DNA from: a virus
Virus record (IMG/VR): IMGVR_UViG_3300036715_000227
Location: 1 to 64,000 of that record
DNA: 64,000 nt
Strand: one strand, 5' to 3'
Shown here: in pieces, positions 52,913-61,499 of the stretch
Layout: every line of letters begins with the position of its first letter
Position numbering within the stretch: position 1 is the first letter of the stretch
Notes under the pieces: model-generated
Database searches by the model: none
The model's input: the letters and a program-made list of their open reading frames with translations, nothing else
Told to the model about the DNA's origin: nothing
Made by a program: the position numbers and the translations under genes

Positions 52913-53812
52913 TTAACCAGTTATCCAAGTCATCGGAGTTGACCCGTCCATAAAGCGTTTGATTTCTTCTTCGAGCTGTTCGATTTCTTCCTTAGCCTCT
53001 GCAATCAATGCCACCCCATTGAGCTGAACACCTCCATTGGGCCCGGCAATCGTTGAATATTTCGAACGTGCTTCTCCCAATAGTCTCTTAGCAAACGCAT
53101 AAGCATACTCTTGCAGCCACGGGTAAACTTGGTAATCATTCAGTAGCATCCAATCTGGTTTGTAGTTATAGCACCATAGCAAAACTGTCTCGGCATAGTC
53201 AATAGTGCTTTGGCCAGTGCCTTGGAACGGCATTTTACGCTCGATGATGAGCTTTTTGGAACTCTTGTTGTAAGTGAAGTTCATGAAACCGCCGAACATC
53301 TTCATAGCAAGCTTTTGATATTGTGCAAATAGTTCGTAGTTTACAAGTCCCCCAACACGACCAGCAACCAGCATGTATGTATTCAAGTAACCTGACGCAA
53401 ACGGTTCAAACTGAGAGGATGTTGTACCAGTAACGCTACCGATACCACGACGATAGATTTGGCGCACTTCCATAATCTCTTTAGGAAGGATGTATTCTTG
53501 CGTTTCAGGAAGAAGCTTCATTGATACATAGCTTTCCTCTACTGCATTGGAACTGCGTTGACGATACTTGATGATAGCTTGCTTTATCGCCATCTCATAG
53601 TGCTCGTTCTCGAGTTCAACATCGACAATGCCGTCTGCTAAACGCATACGGATGTAATCCGCTATCTCTGCTCGTTTCGCATCGTGCGATTCATACTTTG
53701 GATCAAACTCATCGTTGGCAATATGCCCGGCACCAGTGCCTGTATTCATATCATACAGACTGTCTGTTGTTATATTATTGTTCGAGTCAAATAGTGGGTC
53801 TTTAGTAGCCAT
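52913..53812 (-). CDS. putative neck/head-completion protein gp13-like
   Basis: 299 residues. An extended acidic N-terminus (MATKDPLFDSNNNITTDSLY) leads to ADYIRMRLADGIVDVELENE, then MAIKQAIIKYRQRSSNAVEE, PETQEYILPKEIMEVRQIYR and YKPDWMLLNDYQVYPWLQEY. This is the pattern of T4-like neck proteins (gp13/gp14 group) that close the filled head. The promoter and terminator are combined just upstream. Confidence 0.6.
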   Translation of the reverse strand: MATKDPLFDSNNNITTDSLYDMNTGTGAGHIANDEFDPKYESHDAKRAEIADYIRMRLADGIVDVELENEHYEMAIKQAIIKYRQRSSNAVEESYVSMKLLPETQEYILPKEIMEVRQIYRRGIGSVTGTTSSQFEPFASGYLNTYMLVAGRVGGLVNYELFAQYQKLAMKMFGGFMNFTYNKSSKKLIIERKMPFQGTGQSTIDYAETVLLWCYNYKPDWMLLNDYQVYPWLQEYAYAFAKRLLGEARSKYSTIAGPNGGVQLNGVALIAEAKEEIEQLEEEIKRFMDGSTPMTWITG

Positions 53813-53817
53813 GAAAA

Positions 53818-53852
53818 AGTCCTAGTTAGTGTATTTAGCACTTTCTAGGACT
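53818..53852 (-). terminator. terminator hairpin with a late promoter in its loop
   Basis: Minus strand stem AGTCCTAG (53845-53852) / CTAGGACT (53818-53825) followed by TTTTTC. The loop holds the late box CTAAATAC (53831-53838). Read-through RNA from the 392-aa gene forms the hairpin; RNA started at the late box would begin in the second arm, with AGGA as ribosome site for the gp13-like gene. Confidence 0.8.
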
Positions 53853-53872
53853 AAAGAGTTAAAGGAGTATCG

Positions 53873-55051
53873 TTATTGTACTTTGAGCAGTATAATGTCT
53901 GCGCTCAAGCGCCCGTTAAGCAGGACCTCTGTTGCACGAATGTCCTTGATGAAGGTTCGAAGAGCAACCTTACCTGCTTTCGCAAACTCCTTAAGTTGAT
54001 CAGCTGGCTTGCGCAGTGTCTTTGCCACACTCTTTGCTTCGTCATAGCCAGTAATACTTGTGCCTTTAACGCCAAGCGGTCCAGTCAAGCTGTCTGCAAG
54101 ATAGCAACCCAACTTGCGAGTCTTTGTGTTGTAGACCCAAAGCTCCTTTGCACCCGGAATAAGCGAGGGCGGGATAGATACAAGCTTCAGTGCCTTATCT
54201 TCCTTCATGTACTTCACTTTAGCCACTTGCTTCTCTTTGGAAACAACCTTGGGCTTACGTGCAGCCTTGGTAGCCTTCTTCACGCCGCGGTATTGTTCGA
54301 CTGCATCCAGGATTTCTTGGATAAAGCCCAGCATACGCTTGAAGTCTGCAGACTTCATGTGTGAATAGCCTTCAGTCAACTGCTTGTCTGTCTTAGCTTG
54401 CGCTTCCACTAGTTCTTCTTTGCGCTTGATATACAGTGCTTCGTACTTTCCGAGCTGCGATTGCGGGACGTTGTTCTTTGTCAGGAACTCGTAAATCTTA
54501 GTAGTTACCTTGTTCTTAAGGGACACTTCGTCATACAGTCCTTCCAGTTCACCGATAACCTCAGCCGTCTTCTCATTGAGACGGTCTTGTATTGTGGGAA
54601 CGCAGGGCTTAGGCGCTTTTGTATCTGCTACTACTGCGACCACTTCGGGTTCCAATGAGTCGATTGCTTTTTGGATGCAGTCCATCATAAACTCAACATG
54701 ACGGCCACGGAAGGGCATACCCTCGCGGTGCGCCATTACAAGGCTACATACGGTCATGGGAATTGCGCGGTCAGGGGTGCGCAAAAATGCTTTGGCGTCT
54801 GCCTTTGTGAAGTTGCCCGACGATGTCATCCATTCCATGACATACTTCTTGCAATCTTTTTGATTGTAGTAATAATTGTAGTAGTAAAAACTTTGGCGCA
54901 GTTGGTGATCGAACACTTCGTCGTCCCAATCCTTTGCGCTTTCATCCCACGTCGGCTCTCCGCCGGTATACTTTTCGTCAGCAAAGATTGGGTTGCGTAC
55001 TTTGAACGCCCTAACCTTGATCTTAATGCCTGCGCTCATGCGTGTTGCCAT
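53873..55051 (-). CDS. phage protein of unknown function, 392 aa
   Basis: Starts MATRMSAGIKIKVRAFKVRN. Aromatic-rich first part (RQSFYYYNYYYNQKDCKKYV), then long helices and a Lys-rich centre (KKATKAARKPKVVSKEKQVA) that could bind nucleic acid. The C-terminal third is beta-rich (KLGCYLADSLTGPLGVKGTS). It heads a row of small early-type genes; its terminator is the composite element at 53818-53852. No assignment. Confidence 0.75.
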   Translation of the reverse strand: MATRMSAGIKIKVRAFKVRNPIFADEKYTGGEPTWDESAKDWDDEVFDHQLRQSFYYYNYYYNQKDCKKYVMEWMTSSGNFTKADAKAFLRTPDRAIPMTVCSLVMAHREGMPFRGRHVEFMMDCIQKAIDSLEPEVVAVVADTKAPKPCVPTIQDRLNEKTAEVIGELEGLYDEVSLKNKVTTKIYEFLTKNNVPQSQLGKYEALYIKRKEELVEAQAKTDKQLTEGYSHMKSADFKRMLGFIQEILDAVEQYRGVKKATKAARKPKVVSKEKQVAKVKYMKEDKALKLVSIPPSLIPGAKELWVYNTKTRKLGCYLADSLTGPLGVKGTSITGYDEAKSVAKTLRKPADQLKEFAKAGKVALRTFIKDIRATEVLLNGRLSADIILLKVQ

Positions 55052-55054
55052 AAT

Positions 55055-55240
55055 TTATTCCTTGAGTTTAGTAGTTTCTACTACGATGCGTTGGGCGCAG
55101 CGGCCCAGGCCTTCGACAGTATTACTGCCCCATGACGTATTATAACGTCCTTCTTTGTTCTTTGTCAAGCTCAACATTTCGATTATCTGTTCGCCCACTT
55201 TGCGGGCTTGCTGTTCAGACAGCATTTCATACACTTGCAT
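55055..55240 (-). CDS. hypothetical protein, 61 aa
   Basis: Starts MQVYEMLSEQQARKVGEQII; includes NKEGRYNTSWGSNTVEGLGR, a phrase seen in small phage proteins that end in a short helix. Overlaps the next gene by one base. Function unknown. Confidence 0.7.
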   Translation of the reverse strand: MQVYEMLSEQQARKVGEQIIEMLSLTKNKEGRYNTSWGSNTVEGLGRCAQRIVVETTKLKE

Positions 55241-55458
55241 TATTTGGTCACTCCGAGTAGGCGGCTTTGCAGACCTTTTGCTGCATTCTTTGCATTCGTG
55301 TAAGCATAGTCGTCAGACATGCTGTTATAGCGGTAGACTGCATAAACCCACACTCCGTCGTCACCAAGTTGGTCAACAAACACATCGTAGGCATTGTCCA
55401 TTGGATTGCCATCGTAGCGCACACGGACATTGGAGCCGTAATTTTCAATTCGTGCCAT
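55240..55458 (-). CDS. hypothetical protein, 72 aa
   Basis: Starts MARIENYGSNVRVRYDGNPM, beta-rich then helical (AYTNAKNAAKGLQSRLLGVT). Tightly packed between two other small genes on the same strand, with a one-base overlap. Function unknown. Confidence 0.7.
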   Translation of the reverse strand: MARIENYGSNVRVRYDGNPMDNAYDVFVDQLGDDGVWVYAVYRYNSMSDDYAYTNAKNAAKGLQSRLLGVTK

Positions 55459-55459
55459 G

Positions 55460-55672
55460 TTAGCCTTCCACTTTCAGCCACTTACCGTTTTCTTGCTTGG
55501 CGTACTTCTGCCCGAAGCCAGGTCCCAGCTTGCCAGTGCCGTAACGTCTAAAGGATTGTTCCGACATGTTAGCCCAAGGGCCCATGCGTGTCATACCATC
55601 AATCATCACGCCTTCGTACGGGACGTCAAAATCGTCTTTCTCACTAAGGGAGCCTAACCAATACTTTGCCAT
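55460..55672 (-). CDS. hypothetical protein, 70 aa
   Basis: Starts MAKYWLGSLSEKDDFDVPYE and ends QKYAKQENGKWLKVEG. Gly-rich middle (RYGTGKLGPGFG). Start overlaps the stop of the 36-aa gene. Function unknown. Confidence 0.7.
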   Translation of the reverse strand: MAKYWLGSLSEKDDFDVPYEGVMIDGMTRMGPWANMSEQSFRRYGTGKLGPGFGQKYAKQENGKWLKVEG

Positions 55673-55782
55673 TACAGTTCTCCAAAAATCAAAAATTCTG
55701 CGAGGTCACTGTCAAACAGTGTCCAAGGGGTGATGCAGGTAATGTCCACAAAGTGAATGTATTCGTTGCTGAAGGTAATCAT
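55672..55782 (-). CDS. very small protein, 36 aa
   Basis: Reads MITFSNEYIHFVDITCITPW and ends DLAEFLIFGEL. Overlaps the preceding stop (ATGA) and the following ATG, which argues for a real coupled gene. Hydrophobic, acidic C-terminus. Function unknown. Confidence 0.55.
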   Translation of the reverse strand: MITFSNEYIHFVDITCITPWTLFDSDLAEFLIFGEL

Positions 55783-55922
55783 TTGATTTCCCAGAAAAGT
55801 TTAGGATTAAATTGCTTGCGCTTTGTCCAGTATGGGATAGAGTAAGCGAGATTGGATTCAACTACGATGGGCGTCAACTGGCCCATCAAGTTGCGAGTTT
55901 TGGAAGCGTAAACGTACATCAT
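55779..55922 (-). CDS. very small protein, 47 aa
   Basis: Reads MMYVYASKTRNLMGQLTPIV and ends KQFNPKLFWEIK. Two consecutive ATGs at 55922 and 55919. The stop overlaps the next start (ATGA). Function unknown. Confidence 0.55.
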   Translation of the reverse strand: MMYVYASKTRNLMGQLTPIVVESNLAYSIPYWTKRKQFNPKLFWEIK

Positions 55923-55923
55923 T

Positions 55924-56214
55924 TTACATAGACCAGTATGTTTCCGAACTGACATCCAGGCAACGCGGGGTGTTCACACTTTGCACAGCGTCAGTACCTG
56001 TCATTAGGTTTTGCACGACCTCAGTCTTTTCGATCTTTGCGAAGTCAACATCTTCCATAACGCAATGGTCGTTCAGCACTAGCTTGCCAGCCTTTGCGAG
56101 GCGAGTAGCGCAAGCCTTTGCAGCGCCCTCAGAAGCAAACTTAGCGTCCTGCCAGTAACCGCTGCGCATGATACGGACAATCTTTGTGGACTCTACGTGG
56201 AACAGTACAAACAT
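55924..56214 (-). CDS. hypothetical protein, 96 aa
   Basis: Start at the ATG giving MFVLFHVESTKIVRIMRSGY, 6 nt after GGAG; the in-frame TTG two codons earlier is less likely. Central part is a short zinc-less alpha/beta unit (EGAAKACATRLAKAGKLVLN). First gene of the small-gene operon after promoter 56247-56275. Confidence 0.72.
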   Translation of the reverse strand: MFVLFHVESTKIVRIMRSGYWQDAKFASEGAAKACATRLAKAGKLVLNDHCVMEDVDFAKIEKTEVVQNLMTGTDAVQSVNTPRCLDVSSETYWSM

Positions 56215-56246
56215 TTTCAACTCCGTTAACTACTTACTAAGCCACT

Positions 56247-56275
56247 ATTATACAATAAAACCATTTAATGGTCAA
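56247..56275 (-). promoter_or_regulatory. sigma70-type early promoter of the small-gene operon
   Basis: Minus strand TTGACC, 17-bp spacer ending TTATTG, TATAAT: near-perfect consensus. Confidence 0.88.
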
Positions 56276-56276
56276 A

Positions 56277-56516
56277 TCAATTTGCTTCGTTGCCAACTGC
56301 TGCAAAGTTTTCCCAAGCAACAAAGTAGCCGTCGTACTCTACGTTATACTCGAGCTTGTCGCCACTGTCACCTGTGCCTTCGGGGACAAGGGTAACTTTC
56401 TTGATATGGGGTTTAACTTGATCCCGCATTGTGAGGATGTGCACCCAGCTTTCGCTAAGTTTAGCAGTGAACATAACACGAGTGTATTGATCAAGCACCT
56501 TAACTTCAATGTCCAT
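56277..56516 (-). CDS. hypothetical protein, 79 aa
   Basis: Starts MDIEVKVLDQYTRVMFTAKL, with a beta-rich C-terminal half (GDKLEYNVEYDGYFVAWENF). Ribosome site GGAG 5 nt before ATG; its own promoter at 56547-56575. Function unknown. Confidence 0.72.
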   Translation of the reverse strand: MDIEVKVLDQYTRVMFTAKLSESWVHILTMRDQVKPHIKKVTLVPEGTGDSGDKLEYNVEYDGYFVAWENFAAVGNEAN

Positions 56517-56546
56517 CTCTAACTCCGCTTTATTAACTTAAGCTTT

Positions 56547-56575
56547 ATTATACAATAAGATGAATTTTGGTGCAA
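56547..56575 (-). promoter_or_regulatory. sigma70-type early promoter
   Basis: Minus strand TTGCAC, 17-bp spacer ending TTATTG, TATAAT. Confidence 0.82.
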
Positions 56576-56576
56576 A

Positions 56577-56837
56577 TCAAAGTAGCAGTGCAAAGGTTAG
56601 CCACTGTTCCAATTCACTAAATTGGGTGTTAAATTCCGTATCTAATGCAGTGAATGTAGCTGTAGGCGCGTGAATTCTGCGGCAATTTACTGCTTCTTTG
56701 CTAATTTTATCAGCTAACACCCGCATATTTCTGTGGATTTTAAGCATGTCATTACGGTTTTTCCAGTCTTTTACATTGAGTATAAGCGGGGTTAGCGTGT
56801 CCAAACGTGCAGTATAATCCATAGTCTGAGTATACAT
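56577..56837 (-). CDS. hypothetical protein, 86 aa
   Basis: Starts MYTQTMDYTARLDTLTPLIL; all-helical, ending EQWLTFALLL. Last gene on this strand before the plus-strand tail genes. A start at the second Met (MDYTAR, 56822) is possible. Function unknown. Confidence 0.5.
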   Translation of the reverse strand: MYTQTMDYTARLDTLTPLILNVKDWKNRNDMLKIHRNMRVLADKISKEAVNCRRIHAPTATFTALDTEFNTQFSELEQWLTFALLL

Positions 56838-56928
56838 TAAGGCGGTTTTCCAGTCAAATCAGCTAAATAAGTGTACATCGCGGGATTCCCGTCCCCATGT
56901 ACTTTAACGCTTTCAAGGAGCATCAACA

Positions 56929-57047
56929 ATGTTATTTATAGATAACAAATATACCCATTGGTATTACGCAATCATTCGCGTCGCGCAAAACAGAACACTC
57001 GCTGGCACGGCCCAAACTGCAAACTAAATACTAATACGTAAGGGGCA
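56929..57047 (+). pseudogene. internally deleted HNH homing endonuclease scar
   Basis: Ribosome site AAGGAG and ATG open MLFIDNKYTHWYYAIIRVAQ, the same start as the HNH gene at 60183. Within ~15 codons another frame continues TRWHGPNCKLNTNT and stop, the zinc-finger tail of the same family. So the gene's two ends are joined with the middle lost. The tail also carries the late box CTAAATAC of the next gene. Confidence 0.7.
57024..57031 (+). promoter_or_regulatory. T4-type late promoter
   Basis: CTAAATAC, 20 nt before the TTG start at 57052, with AAGGGG between. Confidence 0.65.
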
Positions 57048-57051
57048 TATT

Positions 57052-58167
57052 TTGAGTAGATTATCAATGTGGAAGGATGGATCGCATACGAACGATTACA
57101 AGTTTATCGACAGAATCATCAGCGAGCAATATACTGTCGGGGCCACCGGAATTCTACTCCACAAATATCTCGGTCCTATTCAGCAGACTGGTAGCACAAA
57201 CGCAACCATTCCTGACTACGCTACACAATCAGAGAAAAACATCGAAGACTTGCTATTCCTTGAGAATCGTGACCGCAAGTACGATACCAGCGTGTATGTT
57301 ATGCGTGGACATTACACCGTTGCAGATACCAGCTTCGACTTATCACAGTTCGGTCTGTTCTTGCAAACAGGTACTCTGTTTATGACGTTCCACATTAACG
57401 ACATGGTGCAGTTGTTGGGACGCAAGATTATGAACGGCGATGTGCTTGAGTTGCCTCACTTAAAAGATTACAATAGTCTAGACACAAGCACACCTGTTGC
57501 ACTAAAGCGTTTCTTTGTTTGCTCTGATGCGCAGTTTGCAAGTGAAGGATTTAGTCCTACGTGGTACCCACATAGCTGGCGTGTAAAGATTAACCCGATG
57601 ACAGACGGTCAAGAGTTTAAAGACATTCTCAATAATACAATGGCCGGCGACCCAGGTGATCCCGGTGATACTACACCTATAGGTCAAATTTTGTCTACGT
57701 TAGATTTATATCAAGGCATTAACGAAGCTGTGGTCACACAAGCAGAACGTGATGTTCCTTTTTCGGGCTACGATACGTCTAACTTGTATATCAAGAGCGA
57801 CCAAACTCCCGACGAAGATCCGCAAGTATCACCAACTAAAAAGGTTACCGGTTACTTGACCAGCGATGGCCTTCCGCCAAATGCAAACACCGTTGCGGCA
57901 GGTATTGCGTTCCCTGTTGGTCCGGCTGCTGGTGACTTCTTCTTGCGCACTGACTATGTTCCGTCTCGCTTGTTTAGATACGATAGCAAGCGTTGGGTCA
58001 AGGTTGAAGATGCTATACGCACAGACATTACTAACGGCGCAGGCGATAATAAAACATTACGTGCAACGTTCGTTAACGATACTTCCACAATCAAAACTGC
58101 TGTGGGCGTTAAACCTACACTACAGAGTCTCGACTCTATTTTACGTCCTAAGGCGGATAATCAATAA
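57052..58167 (+). CDS. T4-like virion structural protein, baseplate region
   Basis: 371 residues from TTG 57052 (AAGGGG 6 nt upstream): MSRLSMWKDGSHTNDYKFID. Strong T4-like cyanophage pattern: GATGILLHKYLGPIQQTGST, IEDLLFLENRDRKYDTSVYV, DTSFDLSQFGLFLQTGTLFM, GDVLELPHLKDYN and EGFSPTWYPHSWRVK. In relatives it is a conserved structural protein next to gp15-like genes; its precise role (baseplate or tail) is not settled. Stop overlaps the next ATG by one base. Confidence 0.72.
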   Translation: MSRLSMWKDGSHTNDYKFIDRIISEQYTVGATGILLHKYLGPIQQTGSTNATIPDYATQSEKNIEDLLFLENRDRKYDTSVYVMRGHYTVADTSFDLSQFGLFLQTGTLFMTFHINDMVQLLGRKIMNGDVLELPHLKDYNSLDTSTPVALKRFFVCSDAQFASEGFSPTWYPHSWRVKINPMTDGQEFKDILNNTMAGDPGDPGDTTPIGQILSTLDLYQGINEAVVTQAERDVPFSGYDTSNLYIKSDQTPDEDPQVSPTKKVTGYLTSDGLPPNANTVAAGIAFPVGPAAGDFFLRTDYVPSRLFRYDSKRWVKVEDAIRTDITNGAGDNKTLRATFVNDTSTIKTAVGVKPTLQSLDSILRPKADNQ

Positions 58168-59558
58168 TGGCAATACCAGCACAACAATTCTTCTATTCTG
58201 GCCAAGTACGCCGCTTTCTAGGGCAACTTATCCGTATGCTATCTGGATTTCAAGTTCAGTTCGGCAAAGATCGCTACGGCAATCAAGCACTGCAAACAGT
58301 ACCCGTTATCTACGGTGATGCAAGCAGACAGGCCGCAACTATTCTAAAGAACAATTCCGAGAGTATGCTTAGTTCGGTGCCGGCAATGGCTATCTATATC
58401 ACTGGCATTCGCTATGATCAAAATCGTATGCAAGAGCCGTACCATGTATCTAAGATGCAGATTAGGCAGAAAAGCTACGATCCTGTTACGGGCGAATACG
58501 GATCTACTCAGGACAGTGCGTACACAGTAGAGCGTTTAATGCCTGTACCATACACTATCACATTTAAGCTTGACATCTGGACTTCCAATCTCGAGCAAAA
58601 ATTACAGCTACTAGAACAGTTGGGCGTATTGTTTAACCCAAGTATGGAAATTCAAAATACAGACAACTACATCGACTGGACATCGCTCACTGTCGTAAAT
58701 CGTACCGACATGCAATGGACCGGGCGAAATGTGCCGGCAGGGAACGATGACTCGCAAATCGACATTATGACCTGGACTTTTGAAATCCCAATTTGGATAA
58801 CAGGTCCTGCTAAGGTTAAGCAATTAGGTGTGGTGCAAAAGATTATCGCGTCTGTGTTTGATGAGACCGGTGCATTATCGCAGGATGCAATGATGGAAAG
58901 CAACCTGATGATGCGCAGATTGCTCACACCATTGGGTTACAATATGGTGTATGCAGGCAATACGCTAACGTTATTCAAGAAGAGCGACATACTTGCAGAG
59001 GATGGCACTAAAATTGGCACACCAGACCAATGGCAATCACTAATAGATGTGTATGGCAAAATGACCGACGGTGTATCGCAAGCACGTATGCAGCTATATG
59101 CTGGATACGATGAGCTTGCGGGTGAGACAACATACAACGAAGTCATCGGTACTATTGCACAGAATCCGGCAGATCCTACTCAGTTATTGTTTAACCCCGA
59201 CATTGATACATTACCAGCTAATACATTGCCGCCTATTAATTCTATTATTGACCCGACGAAAGTTACCGTGGATGCATATATGTTGCACCCAACCATGGGC
59301 ACACGCTATATGATCATCGACGATATAGGACAAGAAGGAAGTAGCTCGCAAATATGGGGTACGTTAGTTGCTAAAACAAACGATATCATACAATATAATT
59401 ACAGCGGGTGGGAAGTTGCGTTAAATAGTAGTGAGACTAATACTGTAGAGTACGTAACTAACCTTAAGACAGGGACCCAGTACAAATGGCTGAACGGCCA
59501 ATGGTCCAAAGCCGTAGAGGGACTCTATTCAGAGGGAGAGTGGTCTATCATTCTTTAA
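58167..59558 (+). CDS. gp15: tail sheath stabilizer gp15-like
   Basis: 463 residues. Starts MAIPAQQFFYSGQVRRFLGQ, then VPVIYGDASRQAATILKNNS, MAIYITGIRYDQNRMQEPYH, RLMPVPYTITFKLDIWTSNL and MTWTFEIPIWITGPAKVKQL. These match T4-like gp15 proteins, the ring that caps the tail and joins it to the neck. T4 gp15 is 272 aa; this one has a C-terminal extension of ~190 residues. Coupled to the gene before it. Confidence 0.78.
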   Translation: MAIPAQQFFYSGQVRRFLGQLIRMLSGFQVQFGKDRYGNQALQTVPVIYGDASRQAATILKNNSESMLSSVPAMAIYITGIRYDQNRMQEPYHVSKMQIRQKSYDPVTGEYGSTQDSAYTVERLMPVPYTITFKLDIWTSNLEQKLQLLEQLGVLFNPSMEIQNTDNYIDWTSLTVVNRTDMQWTGRNVPAGNDDSQIDIMTWTFEIPIWITGPAKVKQLGVVQKIIASVFDETGALSQDAMMESNLMMRRLLTPLGYNMVYAGNTLTLFKKSDILAEDGTKIGTPDQWQSLIDVYGKMTDGVSQARMQLYAGYDELAGETTYNEVIGTIAQNPADPTQLLFNPDIDTLPANTLPPINSIIDPTKVTVDAYMLHPTMGTRYMIIDDIGQEGSSSQIWGTLVAKTNDIIQYNYSGWEVALNSSETNTVEYVTNLKTGTQYKWLNGQWSKAVEGLYSEGEWSIIL

Positions 59559-60183
59559 CTTACATTTATCAAAATGCCATCTAAGCATATTTGATTTGCT
59601 TCCCTCTTTGCCGCATTGCGGCCAGTTAACTATTGGCTTTTTGACTCCTATCATTCCACGAGACATATTGGCGCACCACTCTGCTGAATCTTTCCTTTAT
59701 TTCCAGCAGAGTTATTAGCTTTGTGAGTAGCAGTTGCCGGAATCCCTTTATTCCACGGTATTATTATTTTCCCGATGTTTCCTTCTTTCCGTGATTTAGA
59801 AAGATTTGCCTTGTGTGCATCAGTCATTGGTCCACGCTTCATTCCGCGTGTTGCGTCAGAAAATTCTCGCCTAATCAATGAGTACTGGCCAGCAGTAAGG
59901 ATATGGCGATGTTGGTTATTGCTAGTTCTCTTAAATGAATTCAACGCCCATTGCATTTTTCTTGTGCTGCGGGCACGTTCACCATTTTTATTAACAGATG
60001 CTGGCATATAAAATGCTCTTTAGCTGTTAAATTTACTAAATTTTCCTTGGTGTTTGTACCGCCCAAACTTTTCGGAATAATATGATTCTTTTTAGTATGT
60101 GTTCCTGCACTTATATTCCGTACTTTTGCTCGCGTAATGATATTATAATACCACTGAGTGTATTTGCTATCTATAAATAACAT
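59535..60183 (-). pseudogene. HNH homing endonuclease pseudogene, frameshifted
   Basis: ATG 60183 opens MLFIDSKYTQWYYNIITRAK and continues through NHIIPKSLGGTNTKENLVNL and KEHFICQHLLIKM. A second frame carries GERARSTRKMQWALNSFKRT and SDATRGMKRGPMTDAHKANL; a third gives DSAEWCANMSRG and WPQCGKEGSKSNMLRWHFDK (zinc tail). Two indels break it. It lies 3' of gp15, pointing against it, and ends inside its last codons. Confidence 0.8.
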
Positions 60184-60247
60184 AGCTGGTGCTCCTTTAA
60201 AGCATTAGGGTAGGTGGGAATTCGAGGTCCGCGGCCTACACTTATTT

Positions 60248-60667
60248 ATGCATAATACATCAGCAGTCGGTGCGCTAATCTATAGCTGTTCCACAAAACG
60301 GTACTTGTTTTTACTTCGGAATGGTTTGAAAAACGGTAATACTTGGGCATTGCCTGGTGGTAAGATTGATGCTGGCGAGATACCTATCCAAGCACTTAAG
60401 CGCGAAATCTCAGAAGAGATAGGTGTAGTTACCTACGACAAGATTATCCCATTAGAACATTTTACTAGCGACAATGCACGGTTCGAATATCATACTTACA
60501 TCATACCAGTGGCAGATGAGTTTATCCCAACATTAAATCACGAACACAGAGGTTATGCATGGACGCATATAGAAGATCACCCGAGGCCATTGCACCCGGG
60601 TGTCTGGAGAAGTTTCAGTTTTGATAGCGTATTAAAGAAAATACGCACCGTAGAACATATTTTATAG
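60248..60667 (+). CDS. Nudix hydrolase
   Basis: 139 residues. Nudix box GGKIDAGEIPIQALKREISE-EIGV matches GX5EX7REUXEEXGU (residues ~36-58). Family enzymes cleave nucleoside diphosphates linked to another group: mutagenic dNTPs, NAD(H), ADP-ribose or capped RNA ends. Substrate cannot be told. Plus strand, 6-nt convergent overlap with the next minus gene. No obvious ribosome site; a minus-strand ATAAATA box overlaps its start region. Confidence 0.92.
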   Translation: MHNTSAVGALIYSCSTKRYLFLLRNGLKNGNTWALPGGKIDAGEIPIQALKREISEEIGVVTYDKIIPLEHFTSDNARFEYHTYIIPVADEFIPTLNHEHRGYAWTHIEDHPRPLHPGVWRSFSFDSVLKKIRTVEHIL

Positions 60668-61399
60668 GTCTACTTCAATAGCCATTTCGTGGAATGTAGC
60701 TTGACGAACGTTAGGCATAAACTTCCACGCTTCCGGTAAGCGGAATGTATCTGTAGGAGATACACGCACAAAGTCAACGTCGTTATATGTTGAAAAAATC
60801 TTGCACATAGCTTGAGTCATGAACTCTTCGTTGTAACCGTGCGATGGATCTGTGTATGCGTTTGTACCTTGATACAAGCAGTAACCAGAAGTAGCAGTAT
60901 CCACACCGTCAAAGCCAAGTAAGAAAACTTGTTTGTGCCCATCGAAGCAAGCCAAGTAGGTAGCAATAGTGCCAGCGTTCCAGGCAGGGTCTTGGGGAAT
61001 CAAATAGAACTTACTAGGATTGTCTTGAATAGCTGCCGCGCTTGCGTATGTGATATACTGGTTAGGGTAATGAGAACTTGCAATTTCTTTAACAAATTCA
61101 GGGCCGTTAGCTACTAAGAAGTGTGGAGCAAAGTCACGGTACAAAGCGTTGCAACCGTAAGTTTGAACTGCACCAGCAGCAAGAAGGCCACCTTTATGGT
61201 TTTTCAACAATTGCAAGTCGAAATTTTTACGAGACCAACCGTTACCAATAATTACAGCCTTGTTGCTGATTTGGTTGTTAGTGATCACGTTAGGGATGTG
61301 CTCTCTCACCGCTCTCCAGTAACCATCAACATAAGTTAATTCGGAAGTTACATCTTCACCTGTGTATGTGGAACGGTATAGTTTTTTAATATCGCGCAT
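60662..61399 (-). CDS. conserved T4-like phage protein, 245 aa
   Basis: Starts MRDIKKLYRSTYTGEDVTSE. Rossmann-like start KAVIIGNGWSRKNFDLQLLK, then LLAAGAVQTYGCNALYRDFA, HFLVANGPEFVKEIASSHYP and FYLIPQDPAWNAGTIATYLA, CFDGHKQVFLLGFDG. This resembles DUF115-like/MptE-type and capsule-sugar proteins in T4-like cyanophages; function unknown, possibly a glycan or nucleotide-sugar step. Late promoter at 61422-61429. Confidence 0.65.
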   Translation of the reverse strand: MRDIKKLYRSTYTGEDVTSELTYVDGYWRAVREHIPNVITNNQISNKAVIIGNGWSRKNFDLQLLKNHKGGLLAAGAVQTYGCNALYRDFAPHFLVANGPEFVKEIASSHYPNQYITYASAAAIQDNPSKFYLIPQDPAWNAGTIATYLACFDGHKQVFLLGFDGVDTATSGYCLYQGTNAYTDPSHGYNEEFMTQAMCKIFSTYNDVDFVRVSPTDTFRLPEAWKFMPNVRQATFHEMAIEVDL

Positions 61400-61421
61400 A
61401 ATTCTTCAGCCTTTATATTAG

Positions 61422-61429
61422 TTATTTAT
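61422..61429 (-). promoter_or_regulatory. T4-type late promoter
   Basis: Minus strand ATAAATAA, ~22 nt before the ATG at 61399. Confidence 0.6.
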
Positions 61430-61499
61430 CAGATTTGCCCATAGGTAACAGTAGTGTATATACATTTTGCTACCTTAATAATGTATTTAACGATTTCTG

